A stretch of DNA of 8,039 bases, taken from positions 14,986-23,024 of the forward strand of contig DJPC01000170.1 of assembly GCA_002439665.1 (NCBI GenBank), written 5' to 3'. The notes beneath the pieces are model-generated. The model saw only the letters and a program-made list of their open reading frames with translations, did not search any database and was not told the origin of the DNA. Position numbers and translations under genes: made by a program. Source of the DNA: Dialister sp. UBA6422 (GTDB lineage Bacteria; Bacillota; Negativicutes; Veillonellales; Dialisteraceae). The number at the start of each line of letters is the position of its first letter. Position 1 is the first letter of the stretch. Below are positions 1 to 6,203 of the stretch, in pieces.

Positions 1-632
1 GCCCGGAAGGATAAGGTCGGAATGACTTCTGGATCTCCACCAGATTCTACACCATAGGTGGTATTGGGAAATAATTTTTCCATAGCTCGATCTTCCATAA
101 TGGCTTCTGGCGAAGATAGAGCCCCTTTCATTTCATTGTATACCACACCATTGTATGTCAAAGGTGCCTCTTTATTTTCCAATTCATAATGCCATCCTTC
201 TTGCATGAGGATCTGTGGATTCTTGAGGCAGTTTGGATAAAATACGGCATCTAAGTACACATCCATCAAATTGTGGAAATCCACATCATTGCGGCTGGCA
301 ATAGGATACATGGTCTTATCAGGCCAAGTAATGGCATTTAAGAATGTATTAAGAGAACCCTTTGCCAATTCCACAAATGGTTCTTTCAAAGGATATTTTC
401 TAGAACCACACAATGTGGAATGTTCCATAATGTGTGGCGTACCTTTGGAATTATCTGGCGTGGTACGGAAACAAATGTAAAATACTTTATTATCATCATC
501 ATTAGCCAGATACATAAGACGAGCACCACTTTTTACGTGCTCCATTAAATAAGCATCAGAATCAACTTCTTCAATATGAGACATACGGGTCACACGAAAA
601 CCGTGTACCATGTCCCCTGTATTCCATTTCAT
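1..632 (-). CDS. M16C family zinc metallopeptidase (PreP/Cym1/HypA-like), N-terminal part
   Basis: The first 210 codons of a gene that runs off the low-coordinate edge of the window. The translation carries the inverted zinc motif HxxEH (His67, Glu70, His71, read as HIMEH, followed by STLCGS) and the downstream NEMKGA motif, whose Glu167 should be the third zinc ligand. It also has the typical KGSLNTFLNA stretch at 91-100. This pattern is that of the M16C branch, which includes mitochondrial presequence protease and bacterial relatives of about 970 residues that degrade short unfolded peptides inside a closing chamber. I see no signal peptide, so a cytoplasmic protein is likely. The start at 632 has GGGAGG five bases upstream. 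An in-frame ATG six codons earlier (650) has no ribosome site. The family call is firm; the physiological substrate is unknown. Confidence 0.9.
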   Translation of the reverse strand, partial: MKWNTGDMVHGFRVTRMSHIEEVDSDAYLMEHVKSGARLMYLANDDDNKVFYICFRTTPDNSKGTPHIMEHSTLCGSRKYPLKEPFVELAKGSLNTFLNAITWPDKTMYPIASRNDVDFHNLMDVYLDAVFYPNCLKNPQILMQEGWHYELENKEAPLTYNGVVYNEMKGALSSPEAIMEDRAMEKLFPNTTYGVESGGDPEVIPTLSFR

Positions 633-708
633 AAAAGCCTCCCAATCCATCAAAAAGCAGCAAAAGATTGCCTTACTGCCCAGATGGAGAACTATCATAT
701 AAACGCAC

Positions 709-740
709 GAAAAAGCGCAGGGAAAACCCTGTGCTTTTTC
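709..740 (-). terminator. intrinsic terminator after the aspartokinase gene
   Basis: Two 14-base arms (709-722 and 727-740) pair completely, with one G-U pair, around an AAAA loop. Read on the minus strand, the stem ends in TTTTTC, giving a U-rich tail. It lies 13 bases after the aspartokinase stop and before the peptidase gene, so the two are probably separate transcription units. The stem is nearly symmetric with A and T runs on both sides. Confidence 0.85.
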
Positions 741-753
741 GGAGTGGGTTTAA

Positions 754-1251
754 TTATTTATTTTCTTCCTGGGGAAAGAATTCATCGTGAATCGCCTGAA
801 CGGCTTTATCCAAATCCTTACGGAGAATCAAGCAGGAAATACTGATTTCAGAGGTGCTTACAATATCAATATTGACACCAGCACGTCCCAATGCGCCAAA
901 CATACGAGCAGCCACTCCCGGTTTTCCAAGCATACCAGCGCCTACCACAGAGACCTTAGCCGTGTCATCGTCATAAATGACTTCTTCCACCTTGCCATCG
1001 TCTCTCATTTTGTCCAGTACTTTCTTAGCATCATCCAGATCGGTATCATCGATGGTAAATACAATGTCTGTTTTGTCATCATTGGAATTTCGAACACTTT
1101 GAACAATCATATCGACTGTAATATTATCTTCTGCCAAAGCAGAGAATACATTGTATGCTACACCAGGAATATTTCTAAGTCCCAGTACAGCAATACGTGC
1201 TGCATGTGCATCTTGTGCTACGCCTCTAACGGCTTCATTGGTGCCTTCCAT
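754..1251 (-). CDS. putative internally initiated beta subunit of aspartate kinase
   Basis: Within the aspartokinase gene, in the same frame, Met246 is preceded by a textbook ribosome site: GGGAGG at 1260-1265 and an 8-base spacer. Starting there gives 165 residues beginning MEGTNEAVRG and containing both ACT domains but none of the kinase domain. In Bacillus subtilis aspartokinase II and in Corynebacterium LysC the gene is known to make an alpha subunit and an in-frame beta subunit of about this size from an internal start at the equivalent place, forming alpha2beta2 enzymes. The site is seen directly; use of the start is inferred by analogy. Confidence 0.65.
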   Translation of the reverse strand: MEGTNEAVRGVAQDAHAARIAVLGLRNIPGVAYNVFSALAEDNITVDMIVQSVRNSNDDKTDIVFTIDDTDLDDAKKVLDKMRDDGKVEEVIYDDDTAKVSVVGAGMLGKPGVAARMFGALGRAGVNIDIVSTSEISISCLILRKDLDKAVQAIHDEFFPQEENK

Positions 1252-1986
1252 CGTGCAAACCTCCCGGATAATTGTTCCTTCATCATCAGTAAATGTAGAC
1301 CGTACGTGAATGGGAATATGATATTTGATACCAAGTTCCACGCTTCTTGGCTGCATCACTCCTGCCCCTAAACGAGCCATTTCCAGCATTTCTGTATTGG
1401 TGATTTCCTTCATCTTATGGGCACCCTTCACATGCCGTGGATCGGCAGAGTACACGCCATCCACATCGGTGAAGATTTCGCACATATCCGCATGAAGAGC
1501 ACCAGCCAAGGCTACCGCCGTAGCATCACTACCGCCACGACCTAAAGTAGCTACATCTCCATTTTCCATAATGCCCTGGAATCCAGCTACAATCACAATC
1601 TTGCCTTCTTCTAGTTCCTTCATAACCCGTTCAGGACGGACATCATCAATGGTGGCTTTCCCATAAGCACCACCGGCAATGATACCTGCCTGTGGTCCTG
1701 TCAGAGAAATAGCAGGAACCCCTAAGCGGCGGAATGTCATGGCCATTAAAGAAATAGAAATCTGCTCCCCAGTGGCCAGCAGCATATCCATTTCTCTTCC
1801 GTGATTGATATCACTCACCTTAGAAGCCAGTGCCAATAAGTCATCGGTGGTATCTCCCATAGCAGATACGACGATCACAATCTTATCTCCCGGTTTGCGA
1901 TCCCGCAATACACGATTGGCAATATTCAGCATCTTTTCCGGTGTCGCTACTGAGCTTCCACCAAATTTCTTTACATACAGAGCCAT
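754..1986 (-). CDS. lysC: aspartate kinase, ACT-domain feedback-regulated (LysC type, alpha subunit)
   Basis: Phosphorylates L-aspartate with ATP, the first step towards lysine/diaminopimelate, threonine and methionine. The 410-residue product has the amino-acid-kinase fold at about 1-245: KFGGSS at 7-12, GRGGSDATA at 149-157 and FTDVDGVYSADPR at 172-184. Two ACT domains follow at roughly 264-335 and 343-405, the second starting in KVSVVGAGM. Length and layout match the Bacillus LysC group (about 408 residues) and not the bifunctional ThrA/MetL enzymes. I start it at the ATG at 1986 because GAGGG lies 6 bases upstream; an ATG two codons earlier (1992) would abut that site. Feedback inhibition by lysine, alone or with threonine, is expected from the ACT domains, but the effector cannot be read from sequence. 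It stands alone between two terminators. I saw no lysine riboswitch core or T-box in its leader. Confidence 0.95.
   Translation of the reverse strand: MALYVKKFGGSSVATPEKMLNIANRVLRDRKPGDKIVIVVSAMGDTTDDLLALASKVSDINHGREMDMLLATGEQISISLMAMTFRRLGVPAISLTGPQAGIIAGGAYGKATIDDVRPERVMKELEEGKIVIVAGFQGIMENGDVATLGRGGSDATAVALAGALHADMCEIFTDVDGVYSADPRHVKGAHKMKEITNTEMLEMARLGAGVMQPRSVELGIKYHIPIHVRSTFTDDEGTIIREVCTMEGTNEAVRGVAQDAHAARIAVLGLRNIPGVAYNVFSALAEDNITVDMIVQSVRNSNDDKTDIVFTIDDTDLDDAKKVLDKMRDDGKVEEVIYDDDTAKVSVVGAGMLGKPGVAARMFGALGRAGVNIDIVSTSEISISCLILRKDLDKAVQAIHDEFFPQEENK
1260..1265 (-). promoter_or_regulatory. internal Shine-Dalgarno for the aspartokinase beta subunit
   Basis: GGGAGG on the minus strand, 8 bases before the in-frame ATG at 1251. 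It is a stronger match to the anti-Shine-Dalgarno than the GAGGG that serves the main start of the same gene, which argues that it is functional. Confidence 0.6.
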
Positions 1987-2106
1987 TTGCATCCCTCATT
2001 TACAGAGTAAATTTATAAACCATCAGTTGTGAGTTATCGGTTGCTTGACGCAACAGATGGCATAGTATACATATACAGAGATATTCCCTATACTCACTCT
2101 ATGTCT

Positions 2107-2136
2107 ATCATAGAATCTAAAATCCTATTGCATCAA
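2107..2136 (-). promoter_or_regulatory. putative sigma-70 type promoter for the aspartokinase gene
   Basis: Minus-strand TTGATG (2131-2136) and TATGAT (2107-2112) are separated by 18 bases. The -10 box matches the consensus at five of six positions, the -35 box at four. Transcription would begin near 2100, leaving a leader of about 115 bases. That leader contains only small dyads, such as GTTGC-N5-GCAAC at 2040-2054, and I recognise no riboswitch class in it. Confidence 0.45.
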
Positions 2137-2169
2137 TAAAGCAACACATACTGACCAATTCAGCATGTC

Positions 2170-2190
2170 TTTTCTATATAACTTAGAAAA
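2170..2190. repeat. 7-bp perfect dyad in the cobO-lysC gap
   Basis: TTTTCTA (2170-2176) and TAGAAAA (2184-2190) are perfect inverted arms around a 7-base centre. The hexamer CATGTC occurs on both sides (2164-2169 and 2199-2204). The dyad lies about 35 bases upstream of the putative -35 box of the aspartokinase gene, so it could be a regulator site. It is AT-rich and could also be chance. Confidence 0.35.
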
Positions 2191-2233
2191 ATTTTAACAT
2201 GTCAGTTACTCGATGTAAAGCAAGAAAATGCAT

Positions 2234-2294
2234 AAGTGGGAATGAAATTTCATGAAAGAATCCACTTCTTCTCCTACGCCACGGGAAGGTAGGA
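2234..2294. other. gene-free stretch with two further inverted repeats
   Basis: The gap 1987-2402 holds no coding sequence I can support. Besides the aspartokinase promoter and the cobO terminator it contains AAGTGG (2234-2239) paired with CCACTT (2262-2267), enclosing the 12-base palindrome ATGAAATTTCAT (2242-2253). Next to it TCCTAC (2272-2277) pairs with GTAGGA (2289-2294) across 11 bases. No known RNA family is recognisable. It may be decayed sequence, a small RNA or protein-binding sites. Confidence 0.3.
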
Positions 2295-2338
2295 ATAAGA
2301 GTCATGAATCCCCTAATACACAATCACGATTTTGACAT

Positions 2339-2376
2339 GAAAAATGCATACCACAGATATATTCCATGGTATGCAT
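2339..2376 (-). terminator. intrinsic terminator of the cobalamin operon
   Basis: Perfect 10-bp arms ATGCATACCA (2344-2353) and TGGTATGCAT (2367-2376) enclose a 13-base loop. On the minus strand the stem is followed directly by TTTTTC. It sits 26 bases after the cobO stop, where the end of the cbiL-cbiA-cobO transcript is expected. The long loop and moderate GC make it weaker than the other terminators in the window. Confidence 0.7.
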
Positions 2377-2402
2377 AGCTAAGCTCTATGAAATGGTAAA
2401 TC

Positions 2403-2960
2403 TTAGAATTCAATGCCCTTTCTAGCACGAATGCCCTTTTGAAAAGCATGTTTGACCAGGGTCATATCTGTCACTGTATCTGCCATATCTATGAGTTCTT
2501 TTCTGGCATAGCGACCAGTCAAGATCATATTGAGCCTTGCAGGCTTTTCCTTGATGAGCTGAATCACATCAGCTACATCGAGCATCTGAAAATGAATGGC
2601 GTAATTGATTTCATCAAGCACAATGAGATCCCATTCATCACTCATGACTTCTCGTTTGACCATTTCCCAAGCTTCTTTGGCCAATTCTTTTTTTCGCTCA
2701 AAAAGGGCTTCACTTTCTTCATCTTTATTATGAAAAACGAATCCATCCCCCATGGGACGAATTTCGATCCGCCCATTGGCTTTTCTTAAGGTTTCAATGG
2801 CATTGAGTTCCCCATATTTCCATGCGCCTTTGATAAATTGCAAAATGAGGACCTTTTCTCCATCTCCCCATGCGCGAATGGCCGTACCTAAGGCAGCAGT
2901 GGTTTTCCCTTTGCCAGTCCCTGTATTAATCAGCACCAAACCAGGCTGAGTGATTGCCAT
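2403..2960 (-). CDS. cobO: corrinoid adenosyltransferase (CobO/BtuR family)
   Basis: Transfers the 5'-deoxyadenosyl group of ATP to cob(I)alamin or cob(I)yrinic acid a,c-diamide, making the adenosylated cofactor form. The 185 residues fit the CobA/CobO/BtuR family: P-loop GTGKGKTT at 14-21, QFIKG at 41-45, the DLIVLDEIN acidic strand at 111-119, LTGR at 147-150, and the diagnostic C-terminus KHAF..GIRARKGIEF at 170-185. AAGGAG lies 8 bases before the ATG. It is the last gene of the operon, 42 bases after cbiA, and is followed by a terminator. It may act both in de novo synthesis, as its neighbours suggest, and in salvage of imported corrinoids. The product is cytoplasmic. Confidence 0.95.
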   Translation of the reverse strand: MAITQPGLVLINTGTGKGKTTAALGTAIRAWGDGEKVLILQFIKGAWKYGELNAIETLRKANGRIEIRPMGDGFVFHNKDEESEALFERKKELAKEAWEMVKREVMSDEWDLIVLDEINYAIHFQMLDVADVIQLIKEKPARLNMILTGRYARKELIDMADTVTDMTLVKHAFQKGIRARKGIEF

Positions 2961-3002
2961 ATGGAGTGCTCCTTTCCAATCTAGGTGATATGTAAAAAAT
3001 CC

Positions 3003-4442
3003 TTAGTTCCCTTTCCTATGGGAATCGAGGCTAGCCGCCTTCTTTGCTTTCTCTTCTATGGAACGTTCTAGCACCAATTTTCCCTTATAAACCATGCAGC
3101 TATTCATGAAAAATTCTGCTGCTTTAGGATTTCCATCAAAAGAAAGATGTAAATAGCTAGCGAGCACATTATCTTTGGCATATCCTTCTAGATGGCCTTC
3201 CTTCTGCCGAGTCCCCTGCAATGTGTATGCCCAAGGGAAATCCTCACCGCAGCGCAAGGTAGAGAAATGGAACTCATGGCCTTTTAAGGTATCTCCCTTC
3301 TGGGCAATGATGCTATCTCGCTGTGCTTTCCCTGTCACATAGCCTACGCGCTGCAATTTTTTTTGCATTTCGCATACCCCAGGAACTAACCCGACCATGG
3401 TATAGCTATCCCCGTCAAATCCCTGGATTTTGTCACAAAGATACATAAGACCGCCGCACTCAGCGTAAATAGGCATGCCATGGGCTGCTGCTTTTCGTAT
3501 CGATTCCTTCATGGACTTGTTGCCTTCCAATTGGTTTAAAAACATTTCTGGAAAGCCACCGCCAAAAATAAGTCCATCCACATCAGGAATTTCTTTATCA
3601 TGAAGGGGACTGAAGGGAACCAAAGTGGCCCCTCTTTTTTCTAAGGACTCTAAACTGGTGGGATAATAGAAAGAAAAGCCTTCATCTTTCGCCACACCGA
3701 TGCGGCATTGGAGTTGCAGCCGATACCGTTTTTCTTCTTCCATTTCCAATGGGGGTGCCTTTTTAGCAATAGCCAGCAAAGCATCTGTATCTATCCATTT
3801 TCCTGCTGCCTCTCCCATATGGGCAATGAGATTTTGGGTTTCAATTTCCGTAACCGGAGTTAAACCCAAATGTCTCTCCGGCGTTTTCAATGCATCATCT
3901 CTATGGAAAGCGCCAATCACAGGCATATGGATCTTTTCCATCACATCACGCACCATCGCTTCATGGCGAGAAGAGCCTAGTCGATTCAAAATAACACCAG
4001 CAATATGGACATCTTTATCGTATTCTCTAAATCCCAAAGCCGTAGCCGCTATGCTATATCCTACTGATTTACAATCCAGCACTAAAATGACAGGGGCTTT
4101 TAATTTTTTTGCAATGTCAGCCGTAGAGCTGACGCCATTGGCACCGCCATCATAAAGTCCCATGACCCCTTCAATGATAGAAATATCGGCTCCCTTAGAT
4201 AAAGATGTAAAGGTCGGTATGAGCCTATCTTCAGGAGTCATCCAGGTGTCTAAATTATAAGAAGACCGACCAGCCGCTTTTTCATGAAATCCAGGATCAA
4301 TGTAATCCGGCCCTACTTTAAAAGGCTGCACTGCATAGCCTTTAGAGTGAAGGTAAGCCAAGAGTCCAGTGACAATCGTCGTTTTGCCAACCCCACTATT
4401 GGTGCCAGCAATGACGATGCGAGGCTGCATAATGGTTTCCAT
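3003..4442 (-). CDS. cbiA: cobyrinate a,c-diamide synthase (CbiA)
   Basis: Glutamine- and ATP-dependent amidation of the a and c carboxylates of cobyrinate (or of hydrogenobyrinate in the aerobic route). The N-terminal dethiobiotin-synthetase-like ATPase domain shows GTNSGVGKTT at 13-22, KVGPDYIDP at 42-50 and EGVMGLYDGG at 91-100. The C-terminal class I glutamine amidotransferase domain has FGGGFPE at 293-299, the nucleophile Cys329 in AECGGLMYL, GHEFHFS at 388-394 and the probable catalytic His432 in SYLHLSF. At 479 residues it is slightly longer than usual through a Lys-rich C-terminal tail. The start is uncertain: the ATG at 4442 lies 2 bases after the cbiL stop with a distant AAGGG, while the ATG at 4430 would begin MQPRIVIAG, which fits family N-termini. 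Translational coupling to cbiL is likely either way. Confidence 0.95.
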   Translation of the reverse strand: METIMQPRIVIAGTNSGVGKTTIVTGLLAYLHSKGYAVQPFKVGPDYIDPGFHEKAAGRSSYNLDTWMTPEDRLIPTFTSLSKGADISIIEGVMGLYDGGANGVSSTADIAKKLKAPVILVLDCKSVGYSIAATALGFREYDKDVHIAGVILNRLGSSRHEAMVRDVMEKIHMPVIGAFHRDDALKTPERHLGLTPVTEIETQNLIAHMGEAAGKWIDTDALLAIAKKAPPLEMEEEKRYRLQLQCRIGVAKDEGFSFYYPTSLESLEKRGATLVPFSPLHDKEIPDVDGLIFGGGFPEMFLNQLEGNKSMKESIRKAAAHGMPIYAECGGLMYLCDKIQGFDGDSYTMVGLVPGVCEMQKKLQRVGYVTGKAQRDSIIAQKGDTLKGHEFHFSTLRCGEDFPWAYTLQGTRQKEGHLEGYAKDNVLASYLHLSFDGNPKAAEFFMNSCMVYKGKLVLERSIEEKAKKAASLDSHRKGN

Positions 4443-4444
4443 AG

Positions 4445-5158
4445 TTATTTATCCCTTTTAGCAATAATAGTGGACAAGTAATTGGGCTTGTAATCTGCTG
4501 GCAAGCTTCCAATGTCACGAATCACGATTTCGTCAGGAAGTCCTGCGCGGGATACCATGACAGACCGTTTCAGCATATGATGCTTTTTCAGTTCTTCTTG
4601 TACAAAAGCAAAGCTCTTATATACTTTCATAATGACCGCATTATCAGAGGCAGAGAGTGCTTTGTCAAATTTATCTTTATCACAAGTAGCAGGGATAATG
4701 AGTACATTTTCTTCCCATTCTGTCACAGGAAGTCCGATATAAGAGGCAATTCCCAGAAAAGCCGGAATGCCTGGGATGGTTTCTACTTCATACTCATCAG
4801 AATCTTTAAATTCATTAAAGATGTACATATAGGTACTATACAGCATAGGATCCCCTAAGGTGAGGAATACTAGATTCTTTCCTTCATCTAGCTTTTCTGC
4901 AATAATTTTGCGGTTTTCTTCCCACTGCTTATTGACCGCATCCATATCGGTATTCATCTGGAATACCATAGGCAGGATATCCATATCTTTCGGAATGAAG
5001 GGTTTCGCAATATTCCAAGCTACAGAGCCATCTTTCTTTTCTGTTTTCGGGGTGATAATCATATCTGCATTCTGGATCGCCTTCACGGCTTTGACAGTCA
5101 GCAAATCAGAATCCCCAGGTCCTACACCAATACCAAACAATTTTCCCTTTTTCATCAT
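4445..5158 (-). CDS. cbiL: precorrin-2 / cobalt-factor II C20-methyltransferase (CbiL/CobI)
   Basis: S-adenosylmethionine-dependent methylation at C20 of the corrin precursor, an early step of cobalamin ring synthesis. The 237 residues show the uroporphyrinogen-III/precorrin methylase fold: GIGVGPGD at 9-16, FLTLGDPMLYSTY at 98-110 and ETIPGIPAF at 126-134. The order and spacing of these motifs, with the LYSTY segment, favour the C20 enzyme over other corrin methylases such as CbiF or CbiH. AGGAGG stands 5 bases before ATG 5158 and 8 bases before the adjacent ATG 5155, so the protein begins MMKKG or MKKG; I give the longer form. First gene of the operon. No chelatase or other methylase is present here, so whether the substrate carries cobalt is inferred only from the usual anaerobic route in this bacterial group. 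Confidence 0.9.
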   Translation of the reverse strand: MMKKGKLFGIGVGPGDSDLLTVKAVKAIQNADMIITPKTEKKDGSVAWNIAKPFIPKDMDILPMVFQMNTDMDAVNKQWEENRKIIAEKLDEGKNLVFLTLGDPMLYSTYMYIFNEFKDSDEYEVETIPGIPAFLGIASYIGLPVTEWEENVLIIPATCDKDKFDKALSASDNAVIMKVYKSFAFVQEELKKHHMLKRSVMVSRAGLPDEIVIRDIGSLPADYKPNYLSTIIAKRDK

Positions 5159-5198
5159 TAAAACCTCCTCAATGAATATGACTACATTCACTTAGCTT

Positions 5199-5227
5199 AT
5201 TTTAACATATTCGTAAATCGGTGACTA
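5199..5227 (-). promoter_or_regulatory. possible promoter of the cobalamin operon
   Basis: On the minus strand TAAAAT (5199-5204) is preceded by TGT, an extended -10 element, and lies 17 bases from a weak -35 box TAGTCA (5222-5227). The -35 box falls inside the heptad repeat. The transcript would start about 35-40 bases before cbiL. This leaves no room for a cobalamin riboswitch, and I found no B12-box sequence in the wider gap either. Confidence 0.4.
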
Positions 5228-5247
5228 GTGACTGCCATGAGTCACTA
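5221..5247. repeat. GTGACTN heptad repeat with 8-bp dyad
   Basis: The stretch begins with two heptads, GTGACTA and GTGACTG. TAGTGACT (5226-5233) is perfectly inverted at 5240-5247 (AGTCACTA) around GCCATG. The same heptad unit builds the longer inverted repeat at 7926-7980, so this is a dispersed intergenic repeat family and not a single chance dyad. Confidence 0.6.
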
Positions 5248-5292
5248 AGAGCGAATGACTATGGAAATCCTTAACCGATGTGACTTAATAGC

Positions 5293-5325
5293 TTCTTGCA
5301 AAGTCCCATAAAGGGGAAGCAAGAA
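5293..5325. other. imperfect hairpin between tonB terminator and cobalamin promoter
   Basis: TTCTTGC (5293-5299) pairs with GCAAGAA (5319-5325). Inside it TCCC (5304-5307) pairs with GGGA (5314-5317), leaving an asymmetric internal loop. There is no U-run on the minus strand after it. It might be a processing site, a small RNA or an operator; I do not recognise it. Confidence 0.35.
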
Positions 5326-5342
5326 ACATCATTTCTATACAT

Positions 5343-5370
5343 AAAAAGCAGCACTTTGCTCCTGTGCTGC
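5343..5370 (-). terminator. intrinsic terminator of the exbB-exbD-tonB operon
   Basis: GCAGCAC (5348-5354) and GTGCTGC (5364-5370) form a 7-bp GC-rich stem with a 9-base loop. On the minus strand it is followed by TTTTTAT. It starts 9 bases after the tonB stop. Confidence 0.8.
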
Positions 5371-5378
5371 CTTCTATA

Positions 5379-6191
5379 TTATCCTCTTAAATTAAAAGTA
5401 ACCGGTACTTGTGAATTACAAGTCACAGGAGTCCCATTTTGTTTAGCCGGAACAAATTGCCAGCTGTAGACCGCATTGACAGCGGCACTATCCAATGCTC
5501 CATTGCCAGAGGAGCTGACGACCCAGGCGCTGGACACGCTGCCATCGGTACCAATAGTCAGACCCACCACAGTGGTCCCTGAAACATTGGCCCGGCGAGC
5601 AGATTCTGGATAGGAAGGAGAAGGAGCAGACAGAATCTGGGGTCCCATGGTTTCGCCGCTACCACTGCCCGCACCAGAGCCATCGCCACTACCGCTTCCA
5701 CCACCGGAGCCGCTACCAGATCCAGAGCCTTCACCACTTCCATCACCAGAGCCATTCCCCGTGCCGTTTCCACCTCCTGTGCCACCACCAGTACCACCAT
5801 CTCCTCCAGCACTATTTCCATCATCGCTAGAAGCAGCCGAAGAAGAAGTATCACCGGTAGATGCATTTGGCGTAGGTTCATTGGCTATTTCATGGACATC
5901 ATTCTCCGCTGCCGGATCCGGTTCTGCTGCGGCAGGAGGCGGCAGCGTGGGTGTGGCTGCCGCTTCTTTGATTTTAGGAAGCGTTTCTTCCGGTGCAGAA
6001 GTATGTCCTCCCTGACCGCCACCACCGCCTCCGCCACCAGTCATGGTGACTAGATCGACTTCAATAGGTCCCTTGTTTATAGGATCTGGCGGAAATAAAA
6101 TCATAAGACCCGTAATGGCACCTAGGACAATGGCATGACAAATAAGGGAGGTGCCAAAGGCCGATCCCCATCGATATGTATGCTTTGACAT
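5379..6191 (-). CDS. tonB: energy transducer TonB
   Basis: Carries proton-motive force from ExbB/ExbD to outer-membrane receptors. The 270 residues show a short cytoplasmic N-terminus and one membrane anchor at about 12-33 containing Ser15-xxx-His19, the SxxxH pair conserved in TonB and needed for coupling to ExbB. A periplasmic spacer follows at 34-182. The C-terminal TonB domain at about 183-270 has the SPSYPESARRANVSG start and the VTFNL end. The spacer is unusual: only residues 67-108 have moderate proline, while 52-62 and 125-179 are almost pure Gly with Ser, Asp, Asn and Thr. A GGGG-containing site lies about 8 bases before the ATG, and the exbD stop is 12 bases upstream, so it is the third gene of the operon. 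No receptor gene is nearby, so the ligand (iron complex, haem, corrinoid or other) is unknown. Confidence 0.92.
   Translation of the reverse strand: MSKHTYRWGSAFGTSLICHAIVLGAITGLMILFPPDPINKGPIEVDLVTMTGGGGGGGGQGGHTSAPEETLPKIKEAAATPTLPPPAAAEPDPAAENDVHEIANEPTPNASTGDTSSSAASSDDGNSAGGDGGTGGGTGGGNGTGNGSGDGSGEGSGSGSGSGGGSGSGDGSGAGSGSGETMGPQILSAPSPSYPESARRANVSGTTVVGLTIGTDGSVSSAWVVSSSGNGALDSAAVNAVYSWQFVPAKQNGTPVTCNSQVPVTFNLRG
5655..5819 (-). repeat. Gly/Ser codon repeat inside tonB
   Basis: Residues 125-179 of TonB are built of near-tandem GGX-AGX/TCX codon pairs: 55 residues in which Gly alternates with Ser, Asp, Asn, Thr, Glu or Ala. The DNA is a degenerate short tandem repeat and is therefore prone to slippage, so length variation between strains is likely. 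The complementary strand reads as a long open proline-rich frame, which is only a shadow of this composition. Confidence 0.8.
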
Positions 6192-6203
6192 TCCACCACC
6201 CCT

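Noticed and set aside
787..1371. Plus-strand 194-residue frame opposite the aspartokinase gene
   Set aside because: Antisense shadow of a well-conserved gene, with no ribosome site and an unnatural Ile/Asn/Cys-rich composition.
2332..2363. Plus-strand TTGACA with a downstream TATATT/GATATA as a promoter
   Set aside because: The -35 is perfect but the spacing is 18-20 with poor -10 matches, it overlaps the cobO terminator, and no plus-strand gene follows.
5558..5881. Minus-strand 107-residue frame overlapping tonB
   Set aside because: Off-frame reading of the tonB repeat; Leu/Val/Ala-rich filler without family features.
5647..6015. Plus-strand open frame of 122 residues, almost all Pro, Leu and Ser
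   Set aside because: It is the reverse complement of the Gly/Ser repeat in tonB; its length follows from the repeat composition and there is no ribosome site.
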